DNA of 42,419 bases from Bacillota bacterium (GCA_023421505.1 JAEZTJ010000024.1:1-42419); one strand, 5' to 3'; positions 16,137 through 25,181 are shown, numbered from the stretch's first letter. The notes: generated by a model not told the origin, from the letters alone. Numbers and translations are program-made.

Positions 16137-17033
16137 ATGGAATTAAAACAGCTTCAAACAATTAAAAATATACTTACAGAAGGAAGTTACCTAAAAGCTG
16201 CAGAAAAAATGGGGTATGCCCCCTCTACTGTTACTCTTCATATTCAGCAGATTGAAGAAGAACTGGGAATTAAGTTATTTGAAAAGGCAGGTCGAAGAAT
16301 GAACCTTTCAAAAGAAGGGGATTTTTTTTGGATGAATGCCAAGTTACTTCTAGAACAAGCAGATACTTTTAAAAATATAATGGATAACTATGTTAACGGT
16401 CAAATGGGGCATGTTAGATTAGGAGTAATAAGTACAATCGGAAGATCTTTACTTGTTCCTAAAATTGTAGCTTTCTGTAAGATGCATCCAAACATGAGAC
16501 TTACCTTTGAACTTAGCAGTTCAGAAGTCATTACGCAGAAAATTTCAGATAATCAACTAGATATTGGTATAGGGTTTGCTCCCCCAACTGATCTTAACCT
16601 TTTATTTGAACCTGTTTGCTTTGAACCAATGGAATTATTACTGCCTATCGCACATCCACTCGCTAAAAAAGAAGAAATTTCTCTTATGGACTTAAGTGAT
16701 GTAAATTTAATTCTTACAGAATCCTACTGTTCTTACCGAAAAGAGATTGATAAGCATTTTAGCACTTCAGGAATACCACTCAAATCCATGATACAAATTA
16801 ATGATGGTAGAACAATTATTCAGTTTGTTCAGGCTGGTATTGGCTGTTCATTCTTACCTATAGCCGCCATTGATCCAGTTCCCGAAATGACAATAAGGCG
16901 AAAATTAGTAAATATGGATTTGGGCTTAATGATTGGAGTTATTCGTAAAAATAAGCAACTGGAAAAAGCCTCCGAAAGGCTGTATAAAGAACTTCTTTAT
17001 GATTTAAAAACACCTAATGTATCTAAAAGCTAA
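16137..17033 (+). CDS. LysR-family transcriptional regulator
   Basis: 298 residues from the ATG at 16137. The winged helix-turn-helix is at the N-terminus (LQTIKNILTEGSYLKAAEKM, then STVTLHIQQIEEELGIKLFEKAGR), and the periplasmic-binding-protein-like effector domain runs from about residue 90 (VRLGVISTIGRSLLVPKI). A longer frame starting ten codons upstream (MPLKRQMGV) lies entirely in the repeat module and is not a real extension; the same ten codons appear before the permease because that copy of the module is identical. The ribosome-binding site GGGGGTTA belongs to the module. Target genes are unknown; the nearest are the glycan genes to its right. Confidence 0.85.
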   Translation: MELKQLQTIKNILTEGSYLKAAEKMGYAPSTVTLHIQQIEEELGIKLFEKAGRRMNLSKEGDFFWMNAKLLLEQADTFKNIMDNYVNGQMGHVRLGVISTIGRSLLVPKIVAFCKMHPNMRLTFELSSSEVITQKISDNQLDIGIGFAPPTDLNLLFEPVCFEPMELLLPIAHPLAKKEEISLMDLSDVNLILTESYCSYRKEIDKHFSTSGIPLKSMIQINDGRTIIQFVQAGIGCSFLPIAAIDPVPEMTIRRKLVNMDLGLMIGVIRKNKQLEKASERLYKELLYDLKTPNVSKS

Positions 17034-17041
17034 AAATCACT

Positions 17042-17206
17042 ATGAATTACACAGATACGGAGACTTTCCAGATTCAGCGTTTGGATATCATGCAGCTGTC
17101 CATAAGCGCACAGTACTTTTCAATGGTACTATCATCCAATCTCGCATATGCTTTTCCAGTTGGGTACGTAAGTCAATTATTCAAGAAAACAGAAGGGCGG
17201 TTGTAA
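17042..17206 (+). pseudogene. Possible AraC-type helix-turn-helix remnant
   Basis: A 54-codon frame ends GYVSQLFKKTEGRL, close to the recognition-helix region of AraC-type response regulators (Y-x-S-x-L-F-K-K-x-T-G). The rest shows only weak likeness and there is no good ribosome-binding site. It may be a relic of a regulator lost between LysR and the GH2 gene; chance similarity is possible. Confidence 0.25.
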
Positions 17207-17214
17207 TAAGTCAT

Positions 17215-20200
17215 TTATTCTTCCCCATAAAATTGAAACCACTTAAAGTCAAAACTGCTGCCCGGTAAAAACAGAAAACTCACCTTCTGTTTTCCTGTAA
17301 CTTTGTTTGTCCTAAATTCATATTCTTTATAATCAGCCGAATATGGAATCTCAAAACTTTGTCTTTCTTCTGATGCATCACCTTCGAAATTAATATGGAG
17401 GGTGTTATTATCAGTTCTGGATTTCCCACAAATAACTACTTTTTTTATACCGCGGTCACCAAAATCCATATCCTTAAAATCAATGGCAACGTTATTTCCT
17501 ATCTTTTCTATTGCTTCTTTTGTAACCGTAAAACAATCGCCATATATGTTACTATATTCCCTGGCAGATAGTCTGGCAAAGGCCTTTTCATAATAAGTAA
17601 AAGTAAAGCCCTTAATATCTAATTTGTCCTTTATCCCGATACATAAGGTAGTAACTCCTTTTAATCGTTTGGGAAGTCTATAAGTCTCGGTTTGATACGT
17701 ATTCCAAACAAACGCCTTATGGTATACCGTATCCAAAAGCAGTTGTGAACCTTTCTCTCCCGGAATTCCCTCCCAGAACTCAATCTGCGCTGAATCGTTG
17801 CTTAGATGGTATATTGGTAGTGTTATTTCATCCGATCCATAATCACCAAAATCTACATTCTTAAACCCTATATAGTTCAAAGTATGATCTGTTGCTACGC
17901 CCCCCAGCAGCCCACTATGGAATTCTCTATTGCCATAGTTGTAAAGGCCGGCTGAAACGAACTGATACGGATTTATTAAAACTTCACCCAAACCAGATAT
18001 TTGAAATTCCAGTTCCGAAATAACCTGAGGATTTTTACCTCCATTTTTAGCCGTGGCGCAAAGGCGAAACTCACCGTCTCCGATTGCAGTAATAACAGCT
18101 TCCTTGTCTTTCGTCTTTACCTTGGCCAGGTTGGAAATAATGCCGTTTACCGTCATGGCTTTCCATTCAATCCCTTCACAGGTTGCATTTTCTGGGAGTA
18201 TCCTGGCTTCAACAATTGTTTCTGGATTTTCTTTCGTTAAATGGTTTCGCCCTCTGTTTATCAGTTCAATTTTTCTGATTGGTATTTCTTTCACTTCTAC
18301 TGACTGTATATTCTCAGTTAGCGAAGAAACTCCGGGTATCTTTTCACAGGGCAGGGCATCTATGCGTAGTACTTCTGTTTCCATTCCCGGTGAGGAAACC
18401 TGGCAAGTAATCTTGCCTGCCTCCTGCTTTGACGCTATCATAGCAAGAAGTTTTCCGGAGAATAATCTTCTGCTGGTCCCTTTATATGAATCATAGTCCG
18501 TACTGTCACCATTGTCCAGACCTATCAGTCTTCCTGCACCGCTTACCTTAACTTCCACCCTGTTATTAGCATTCCTAACCGGAAATCCCTTCTTATCTGT
18601 CATGGATATTTCTACAAAGACCATATCCAGACCATCTGCCTTTAGTGTTGGCTTATCCGGTTTTAAAACAATCTTTGCCGCATCCCCAAAGGAGCTTTGT
18701 AGATCCGTTGCAATAACCCGGTCATTTTCATCATAGGCTACCGCTTTGATAATGCCTGGTTGATAGGGAATCTGCCATTCCCCGCTAAGTTGTTTTCCGT
18801 TTTGATGATCAATACAAAACGCGCCTTGGGAAGTATCATTAAAGAAAAGTTCTATTTTCGGTGCGTTAGAATAGACTCTGATATCGATCAATTGCCCTTC
18901 ATTAAAATCCCAGTAAGGAAGAAGGTGTATCATAGGATTTTCTTTATAATCGGTCCATTCTGCCTGATAAATATAAAAGGCATCTTTTTTAAAGCCAGCA
19001 GTATCTATCTGCCCGAAATAAGAATTCTTTGTAAAGTAGGGTGTGGGTTCTCCTATGTAATCAAACCCGGTCCAGATGAACTGGCCAAGACAAAATTTTG
19101 CATCCCGGTCATCTATAATATTTTTTTGTGAATTTTTTGCTCCCCAATTGGTAGAACAATTTCCCAAAGATGAACATTGCTCGTCTTCATGGGTGACAAG
19201 TATATTACTGGCCGGGAAATGATAGATACCCCTGCTTTGTATGGTAGAAGCGGTTTCACTGCCATAGATAATCCAATGGGGATATTTTTTATGATGTTCT
19301 TCATATAAGGCTTCACCATAATTATATCCTGCTATGGGAAGCTCTTCGGTACATTTTTGTGCATTCTCCCACTTCATATAATTAGATCCTATGGTTACCT
19401 GGCCGTTTTTCTTAGGGTCGTGCTTAAGGACCAGATCCCGAAGCATTCTGGTTATTTCAAGCCCTCTTTCACTGGCATGAGTATCATAAATCTCATTTCC
19501 AATACTCCACATAATAATGCTTGGATGGTTTCTATCCCGCCGGATCCAGCTTGCTACATCCTTATGGCACCACGTTAAGAAAAACCTGGCATAATCATAT
19601 TCGGTCTTCGGCCGTTCCCACATATCAAAAGCCTCTGAGACTACTAAAAATCCTAATTCATCCGCCAGCTCCATTAATTCCACTGCAGGCATGTTATGGG
19701 AAGTGCGGATGGCATTAACCCCCATTTCCCTTAGTATCATAAATTTTCTCCGAAGGGCAGCTTTGTTAACAGCCGCTCCTAAAGCTCCCAAATCATGGTG
19801 TTCGCATACACCGTGAAGCTTAATCTGGTTCTCATTTAAGTAAAAGCCTTCCTTATTGTCAAACCGCAGAGTACGGAACCCAAAGTTCTGGCTTACCGAA
19901 TCTACCACGCTTCCCTCCAGGAGAAGTTCTGTTTTTAATTCATACAAATTGGGTTCATGGAGATTCCAAAGGAGGGGGTTATCTAACTTTATAACCTGTG
20001 GATATCGTGTAACGTCCTTGCTTAAGAAAATTTCCTCCTGACAGACAGCTACTGAGTTCCCTGCTTTATCCAGAACCGTATTCTTAAGGATACCCTTCTT
20101 ATGAATCCTAGACTCATCTATGAATTCTGCTTCAACCTCAAGCTTCCAACCCTCTGCTTCCTTACTGGTAGTTATATAGATACCATCTGAAATGAAATGG

Positions 20201-20634
20201 ACCGGTTCTGTGACCTTCAGCCAGACACTTCTGTAAATGCCGGCACCGGAATACCAACGGGTATTCAGATTCTGGTATACCACCCGAACCTTAATTTCAT
20301 TTTCTCCTGGTACCAAATAATCCGTAAGGTCAAATTCAAAAGAGGAATAACCATATTTCCATTCTCCAACCATACGGGTTCCCACATATACGGTAGAATC
20401 CATATAGACTCCTTCGAAATAAAGGAAATAATGCTTATTACCAAGGTCATCCATCATCAATTTCTTTTTATACCAGCCTTCACCGGTCTCATACAAATCC
20501 TTAGTATTATATATAAGCCAGTCATGAGGTATATCAACCTCCTGCCACCGGATATCCTCCTGATTTATCCGTTCAAGCGATGTTGAAATATCCTGTTTTG
20601 TAAATTTCCACCCTTCATTCAATAAATATTTCAT
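17215..20634 (-). CDS. Glycoside hydrolase family 2 (beta-galactosidase-like), multidomain
   Basis: 1139 residues, no signal peptide, so cytoplasmic. Order: GH2 sugar-binding domain (1-150, with WYKKK, GAGIYRSVWL), immunoglobulin-like domain (150-255), TIM barrel (255-560) with TSHNMPAVELMELADELG, acid/base E381 in SIGNE and nucleophile E460 in YGSE, and FIWTGFDYIGEPTPY. A DUF4982-type and a bacterial Ig-like region follow. At the end are two similar beta-rich modules (FKNVDFGDYGSDEITLPIY near 950 and FKDMDFGDRGIKKVVICGK near 1070), probably CBM6-like. It should cleave a beta-linked terminal sugar, probably galactose, from imported oligosaccharides. It is the last gene of the permease/binding-protein cluster, behind a partial terminator. 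Confidence 0.88.
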   Translation of the reverse strand: MKYLLNEGWKFTKQDISTSLERINQEDIRWQEVDIPHDWLIYNTKDLYETGEGWYKKKLMMDDLGNKHYFLYFEGVYMDSTVYVGTRMVGEWKYGYSSFEFDLTDYLVPGENEIKVRVVYQNLNTRWYSGAGIYRSVWLKVTEPVHFISDGIYITTSKEAEGWKLEVEAEFIDESRIHKKGILKNTVLDKAGNSVAVCQEEIFLSKDVTRYPQVIKLDNPLLWNLHEPNLYELKTELLLEGSVVDSVSQNFGFRTLRFDNKEGFYLNENQIKLHGVCEHHDLGALGAAVNKAALRRKFMILREMGVNAIRTSHNMPAVELMELADELGFLVVSEAFDMWERPKTEYDYARFFLTWCHKDVASWIRRDRNHPSIIMWSIGNEIYDTHASERGLEITRMLRDLVLKHDPKKNGQVTIGSNYMKWENAQKCTEELPIAGYNYGEALYEEHHKKYPHWIIYGSETASTIQSRGIYHFPASNILVTHEDEQCSSLGNCSTNWGAKNSQKNIIDDRDAKFCLGQFIWTGFDYIGEPTPYFTKNSYFGQIDTAGFKKDAFYIYQAEWTDYKENPMIHLLPYWDFNEGQLIDIRVYSNAPKIELFFNDTSQGAFCIDHQNGKQLSGEWQIPYQPGIIKAVAYDENDRVIATDLQSSFGDAAKIVLKPDKPTLKADGLDMVFVEISMTDKKGFPVRNANNRVEVKVSGAGRLIGLDNGDSTDYDSYKGTSRRLFSGKLLAMIASKQEAGKITCQVSSPGMETEVLRIDALPCEKIPGVSSLTENIQSVEVKEIPIRKIELINRGRNHLTKENPETIVEARILPENATCEGIEWKAMTVNGIISNLAKVKTKDKEAVITAIGDGEFRLCATAKNGGKNPQVISELEFQISGLGEVLINPYQFVSAGLYNYGNREFHSGLLGGVATDHTLNYIGFKNVDFGDYGSDEITLPIYHLSNDSAQIEFWEGIPGEKGSQLLLDTVYHKAFVWNTYQTETYRLPKRLKGVTTLCIGIKDKLDIKGFTFTYYEKAFARLSAREYSNIYGDCFTVTKEAIEKIGNNVAIDFKDMDFGDRGIKKVVICGKSRTDNNTLHINFEGDASEERQSFEIPYSADYKEYEFRTNKVTGKQKVSFLFLPGSSFDFKWFQFYGEE

Positions 20635-20756
20635 TTTCTTTATCCCTTCCTCTTATTTCATACGGCTGTTAAATGAAACAGATTTCCTTAAAGTCTCTGA
20701 TCCCTTATATCAATTGCTGATACCCTAAAATCACCGATTCCACCGGTTAGATACTT

Positions 20757-20839
20757 AAGGGACTGCCGCAAAATCCTAAGAATAAATTACCTGGGAGAAT
20801 GCCCTGGTTCTATATCCTACAATTTTGCGACAGCCCCTT
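20757..20839. terminator. Long hairpin between binding-protein and GH2 genes
   Basis: Arms of 18 nt (20757-20774 and 20822-20839) pair at 16 positions around GGGNCTGNCGCAAAAT, with an inner CCTGGG/CCCTGG stem. This looks like the common clostridial GGGACTGTCGCAAAAT hairpin. Without a clear U run on the minus strand it may only reduce GH2 expression relative to the transporter. Confidence 0.6.
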
Positions 20840-20886
20840 CTATATAACTAGGAATAACGATTAAAACACCAGCAACTAATTAATTT

Positions 20887-22671
20887 TTATTTAATAACTG
20901 CTGCTCTGGCCTGTTTTTGTGCTTCTGCGTTTGCCTTGTCTACTTCTAACACCTTATCGTAACCAAGACCAAGGGCAGTATCCTTCATATCTTTAATATA
21001 CTGGTTAAATTCTGTCTCATTCTTGGCAAATACTGCTTTCCAGGAGTATTCCTTAATAACTTCCTGTATCTGATTTCTTATTGTAGTAATATCAGACGCT
21101 TCTGCTGGAGTGGCGTAACCGCTGCCAGGTGAAACTATTACCTGATTGTTTTTTGTAAAGTAATCAACTGCATTTTTAGCAGCCATATGTGTTTGCCAAT
21201 CCTTTTCGATATCGGAAAGGCTCTTTTGAGTGAAGGAATCCCATAAATTATAATCATATGGGAAGCCTGTATTAGGATTCACTTCTCCGGCAGATATAAT
21301 CTTATAATTTAACTGTGACATACCATCCTTATATTTTCCGCCGCCTTGTTCCTGAGGCATATCCGTATTGGCTGGATCTGTCATACACTGATAACCCAAA
21401 TCCGTTAGTTGGGGCTGATTATCTGACATATTCCAAGTAACATCTTCTTTCCCTGTTGCAATTAAGGTAATCGCTTCGGGAGAATAATACCAGTCAATAA
21501 AATCCATTAATCTTTCTTTATCCTTTGCCTTACTGCCAATCATCATAGCTGTACCTGGATTACCTTTTGCATAGCATCCCCAGGTATATAATTTGAAATC
21601 ATTGATTGCTGCTGTATCAAACAGCTTACCTTTCCCTTTATGTGTATCTGAATTGTAACCGCCAGACAGCCATGGCCATGGAGACCATAAGATAGCACCA
21701 TCAACGTATTTATTATAAACGGTATCATAACTCTGGGTTGTGGAGTCCGGATCAACAAGTCCCATCTGATTTGCCTGGTAAAAGAACTTAAGTCCTCTGA
21801 TATATAAGGAAGCATCATCCAAAGTGCTCTGCGGTTCTGAGGAATCATCTGCTTTTTGCCACAAAAATCCCATACTGGCATATCCATAGAAAGAAGGTAT
21901 CTGAGTTGCTATATTCATAAACGCACCATCCCAGTCTTTAAAGAAAGAGAAAGCGTATGCTTTTTTACCGGAGTCGCTTACCTCATTCATATCCTGCATT
22001 TGCTTCATAACAGGAAGCAAATCTTCCATGGTTTTCATTTCGGGATAACCCATCTGCTTATACAAATCCCATCTTAAGTAAGTACCAAAATTCAAGGTAG
22101 TACCTCCTAAAGGTTTTGTAGCCGGATTTTCTGAAACTTCCGAGGGGATTCCCCAAGTACCAGGTGTTGTGCTGTTATTTTGATTGGAAAAATCTATAGC
22201 ATCCTTATATTTCTCCAGATTTTTTTTCCCATTCATCATATCTGTCATATCAACAATTAATTTCGCATCAACTAAATCCTGGAGTTTTCCTCCTGACATA
22301 GGATAAATAATTAAATCACCTAGATTACCGGCAGCACTGCGTGTCTGATACAAGGTTTCTCCTCCGCCAGCTACATTGGGAGAAATAATATTCAATTCCA
22401 TATTAAATTTATCTTTAATAATTTTTCCAAACCAACCGGTCTGAATACCTTGATAATTAGCAAGGGAATCAAATACATCTACGGTAATGAAATCCTTATA
22501 TTTTTTACTTTCATCACCGGTAGCTGAGTCCTCTTTAACATTGTCGGTATTCGTATTCACATCCGTATTGTTATTTTTCTTCGTGGCTCCCTCTTTGCTC
22601 GCTGCGCATCCGGATAATAGGGATATCACCATACCCAGACACAAAAATACACTAATCATTTTTTTTCTCAT
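20887..22671 (-). CDS. Extracellular solute-binding lipoprotein of a carbohydrate ABC transporter
   Basis: 594 residues with signal peptide and lipobox LLSGC, then a Thr/Asn/Asp-rich linker. Size and layout match the large LplA/YtcQ-type family 1 binding proteins that capture oligosaccharides. Recognisable parts are FGTYLRWDLYKQMGYPEMKTMEDLLPVMK in segments near residue 200 and LMDFIDWYYSPEAITLIATGKE near 395. The partner permeases lie upstream in the same direction (22932-24952). As in other LplA-type systems, no dedicated ATPase is present, so a shared MsmK-like ATPase elsewhere is likely. Upstream are two tandem hairpin/SD modules; the ATG follows their last GGGTGTAA. Confidence 0.88.
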   Translation of the reverse strand: MRKKMISVFLCLGMVISLLSGCAASKEGATKKNNNTDVNTNTDNVKEDSATGDESKKYKDFITVDVFDSLANYQGIQTGWFGKIIKDKFNMELNIISPNVAGGGETLYQTRSAAGNLGDLIIYPMSGGKLQDLVDAKLIVDMTDMMNGKKNLEKYKDAIDFSNQNNSTTPGTWGIPSEVSENPATKPLGGTTLNFGTYLRWDLYKQMGYPEMKTMEDLLPVMKQMQDMNEVSDSGKKAYAFSFFKDWDGAFMNIATQIPSFYGYASMGFLWQKADDSSEPQSTLDDASLYIRGLKFFYQANQMGLVDPDSTTQSYDTVYNKYVDGAILWSPWPWLSGGYNSDTHKGKGKLFDTAAINDFKLYTWGCYAKGNPGTAMMIGSKAKDKERLMDFIDWYYSPEAITLIATGKEDVTWNMSDNQPQLTDLGYQCMTDPANTDMPQEQGGGKYKDGMSQLNYKIISAGEVNPNTGFPYDYNLWDSFTQKSLSDIEKDWQTHMAAKNAVDYFTKNNQVIVSPGSGYATPAEASDITTIRNQIQEVIKEYSWKAVFAKNETEFNQYIKDMKDTALGLGYDKVLEVDKANAEAQKQARAAVIK

Positions 22672-22675
22672 TTTT

Positions 22676-22887
22676 TACACCCTATGTATACGCAAGCTCC
22701 CTTGCGATACTGCCACAATTAAAATAGGTTGAAAGAATAGTATTGTGGCATTCCTTTCAATTATTATATTTTCTTTCAACCTTACACCCATTGCATATCG
22801 CAAGTTTCCTTGCGATACTGCCACAAATAATACAGGTTGAAAGAATGGAGTGGCTTTCCTTTTCATTCTTTTATTTACTTTCAACCT
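22676..22887 (-). repeat. Tandem pair of hairpin/SD modules before the binding-protein gene (C1, C2)
   Basis: Two direct repeats, 22783-22887 (105 nt) and 22676-22782 (107 nt). Each begins AGGTTGAAAG, closes that stem with CTTTCAACCT, continues GTGGCAGTATCGCAAG with a CGCAAG/CTTGCG hairpin, and ends GGGTGTA. The junction reads ATGGGTGTAAGGTTGAAAG, giving the same MGVRLK start as module B. One open frame (22884-22675, 69 codons, TTG start) runs through both units and stops just before the binding-protein ATG. The final GGGTGTAA probably helps that gene's translation. Confidence 0.75.
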
Positions 22888-22931
22888 TTTTCTTCTATAA
22901 CTTATAAGATTTATAATAAAAATAAATTTTA

Positions 22932-23849
22932 TTATCCTTTTATTGATCCCATCATAATTCCCTTAATAAAATACCGTTGGAATATAGGGTAAATAAATAA
23001 TATTGGCAGTACTACTATGATTGAAACCGTCATTCTTATAGAGGTCGGTGTCTGTTGTGTTATTAACGAATGAACATTAACACTACCGCTGGTATTCGTC
23101 TTTACCAGCTGGGCCAATGAATTAGCCTGGTTAATATATACATAGAGCAGATACTGCAAGGAGTAAAGCTTTTGGTTTGTTATATAGATCAAGGTATCTC
23201 CAAAAGAATTCCATTGCCCTACCGCAGAAAAAATAGTTATTGTTGCAAGGATTGGTTTTGAAATAGGAAATATAATCCTAAAAAATACTGTTAATATTCC
23301 GGCTCCGTCAATTTCCGCCGCTTCCTGTAAGGATGCCGGAGTTGATTCTATGTAAGTCTTAACAAGAATGATATTAAAAGGTTGTACAATTGCAGGAATG
23401 ATATATACCCAGAAGCTATTCGTTAAATGAAGATTTTTTATAGTAAGATACATAGGTATTAAACCAGCGTTAAAATACATGGTTACTACCAGTAGCCGAT
23501 ACCATAATTTTCTTTTCCACATATCCTCCTGGGAGAACAAAAAACCAAGAAAGGCGGAACTCATTACGGTACAAGTGGTTCCAATTATTGTCCTAGCAAC
23601 TGAAATCAAAGCTGCCCTAGAGAGCCCTTCCAGCTTTAGGACCTGAATATAATTTTCCAAATGTATCTTCTTGGGCAGGAAGCGGATAAAGCCATTCGCA
23701 CTTAAATCATTTGCACTTATTGTATTAATAATAAGATAGTAAAACGGAAAGACACATGCTATGGTAAACAAAGCAAAAAAAGTATAGTTAACTATGTTAA
23801 ATGCAATATCCTGTCCAGTATTATTCTTTATTTTTTTAAGTTTTTTCAT
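22932..23849 (-). CDS. Carbohydrate ABC transporter permease (YtcP/LplC-like)
   Basis: 305 residues from the ATG at 23849, six membrane helices. The inner-membrane permease signature EAAEIDGAGILTVFFRIIFPIS is present around residue 195 and would contact the ATPase. The C-terminus YFIKGIMMGSIKG is typical for the YtcP/LplC group that pairs with LplB-type permeases and LplA-type binding proteins. A ten-codon N-terminal extension (MPLKRQMGV) lies in the upstream repeat module, which also supplies the GGGGGTT ribosome-binding site. The partner permease is 167 nt upstream and the binding-protein gene follows, again with a module between. Confidence 0.88.
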   Translation of the reverse strand: MKKLKKIKNNTGQDIAFNIVNYTFFALFTIACVFPFYYLIINTISANDLSANGFIRFLPKKIHLENYIQVLKLEGLSRAALISVARTIIGTTCTVMSSAFLGFLFSQEDMWKRKLWYRLLVVTMYFNAGLIPMYLTIKNLHLTNSFWVYIIPAIVQPFNIILVKTYIESTPASLQEAAEIDGAGILTVFFRIIFPISKPILATITIFSAVGQWNSFGDTLIYITNQKLYSLQYLLYVYINQANSLAQLVKTNTSGSVNVHSLITQQTPTSIRMTVSIIVVLPILFIYPIFQRYFIKGIMMGSIKG

Positions 23850-23987
23850 ATCAACCCCCATCTGCCGCTTAAGCGGCATACATAAACTGAGCGAAAAGCA
23901 CGCTTAGTGCTTTTTGCCGGTTGAAAAATGTACTTCTTTTCAACCTAACCTCCATGCCGCCAAAAACCTGCGAATTTGGGCAGCGCC
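23850..23987 (-). repeat. Hairpin/SD modules between the two permease genes (copy B' with an A-type block)
   Basis: On the minus strand an A/D-type block (23987-23956: GCGCTGCCCAAATTCGCAG, TTTTTGGCGGC) is followed by a B-type unit (23955-23850) that begins ATGGAGGTTAGGTTG and ends CAGATGGGGGTTG. The B unit differs from 16031-16136 at three positions only. The pair of modules is therefore the same composite as 15999-16136, but inverted. It ends at the ATG of the downstream permease. Confidence 0.8.
23869..23955 (-). other. 28-codon open frame inside module B'
   Basis: Starts MEVRLK, then RSTFFNRQKALSVLF, ends at the TAA in the TGCCGCTTAAGCGGCA palindrome. Two residues differ from the frame at 16031-16117. 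The ATG lies directly after GGCGGC, without a normal ribosome-binding site. Coding status is unproven. Confidence 0.3.
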
Positions 23988-24016
23988 TAATTTTTTTCTT
24001 TAACACCAAACACCCA

Positions 24017-24952
24017 TTATATGATTGACTGTCCTCGGGTTTTTTTGGATACATAATTTACAAAAATCAGCAATGTGACGCTGACGATACTTTTCATCAT
24101 GCTAATAGCGGTAGCCAGTGATAAACTGCTTCCAGACATACCAATGTTATAAACATACAGATCCAAAACCTGTATATGTTCTTTGTTAAAGGCATTCTGA
24201 AATACATAATATTGATCCATACCGTTATTAATAAAATTCCCCACACTTAACATCAGTAATACAAAAAAGGTAGGCATTAATTCCGGAATAGTTATATATC
24301 TCATTAGTTTAAAACGGTTTGCACCGTCAACCTTGGCCGCCTCATATAATTCCTGATCGATACCTGCAATGGCTGCCAGGTACATAATTGCTCCCCAACC
24401 AAGTCCTTTCCAGGTTCCCCATAGCCACATGGCTAAATAGGTATGCTTATCACTATCCAGGAAATTAATTACGCCGTCCGTAATACCCCACTCCTGCAAA
24501 AGTGTATTTACTAAGCCAGTACTGGATAATAAATTAAAAGCAATAGAATAAACGAGAACCCAGCTGATAAAATTTGGTATCGTAGTTAAGGTCTGTACAA
24601 GCTTCCTAAAGCGAGTGCACTTGATTTCATTAAGAAATACGGCAAATAAAACCGGTAAAAAGGAAGTTGCTATACCAATGGTGCTCATAGCAAAGGTATT
24701 CTGCATTACTTGTCCCAGTTGATGAAGCTGCATTTTATTTGCAAACAAAAGCTTAAACCATTTAAGACCTACAAAATCAGTTTGAAATAACTTCAAAGGT
24801 GCCTTATAATCATAAAAAGCATAGATCCAACCTTGTAATGGAAAGTAGGAAAATGCAAATACTAATACAAGAAAAGGAAGAGCTAATAAAAATAATTGCT
24901 TCCCGCGTTTTGAATATCCCTTTTTGACGTTTTTTGATACTGACACTGACAT
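24017..24952 (-). CDS. Carbohydrate ABC transporter permease (LplB-like)
   Basis: 311 residues, six membrane helices, N-terminus with basic residues and then LFLLALPFLVLVFAFSYFPL, as in LplB/YteP permeases. The ATPase-contact loop YEAAKVDGANRFKLMRYITIPEL is present, and GWGAIMYLAAIAGIDQELY precedes it. It is the first gene of the transporter cluster (LplB-like, YtcP-like, binding protein, GH2). The ATG follows a strong GAGAGGAGGAAAG site. The promoter should lie in the 412-nt divergent region shared with the response-regulator gene. Confidence 0.88.
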   Translation of the reverse strand: MSVSVSKNVKKGYSKRGKQLFLLALPFLVLVFAFSYFPLQGWIYAFYDYKAPLKLFQTDFVGLKWFKLLFANKMQLHQLGQVMQNTFAMSTIGIATSFLPVLFAVFLNEIKCTRFRKLVQTLTTIPNFISWVLVYSIAFNLLSSTGLVNTLLQEWGITDGVINFLDSDKHTYLAMWLWGTWKGLGWGAIMYLAAIAGIDQELYEAAKVDGANRFKLMRYITIPELMPTFFVLLMLSVGNFINNGMDQYYVFQNAFNKEHIQVLDLYVYNIGMSGSSLSLATAISMMKSIVSVTLLIFVNYVSKKTRGQSII

Positions 24953-25137
24953 CTATTTCTTTCCTCCTCTCATAAACATCGCTAGCAGATACTAAGCCAA
25001 GTCTGACGAATTTGATGTCTATGTTTTGATTTACGTTGATCTTATCATTCTGTCGGGATTCCTTCTACCCAAAATATCCTAGCAATTAACTTCAAAAAAA
25101 CTTACTTAATTCCTAAATCCTCTAAAATTCAAAGAAA

Positions 25138-25161
25138 TTAGGTGGAATTTTTTAGGTGGAA
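25138..25161. promoter_or_regulatory. Direct repeat, candidate YesN-type binding sites
   Basis: TTAGGTGGAA occurs at 25138-25147 and again at 25152-25161, a 14-bp offset. It is about 190 nt upstream of the permease start and 200 nt upstream of the response-regulator start. AraC-type response regulators bind direct repeats. Confidence 0.4.
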
Positions 25162-25181
25162 ATGTAAAAGGGGAACTGTTA

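Noticed and set aside
20197..20586. Plus-strand 129-codon frame inside the GH2 gene, and similar frames at 18053-18496 and 18760-19131
   Set aside because: They are antisense to a well-supported gene, with no ribosome-binding sites and no family likeness.
22676..22887. Tandem repeats as a CRISPR array
   Set aside because: Only two units of about 105 nt, no spacer/repeat alternation and no cas genes.
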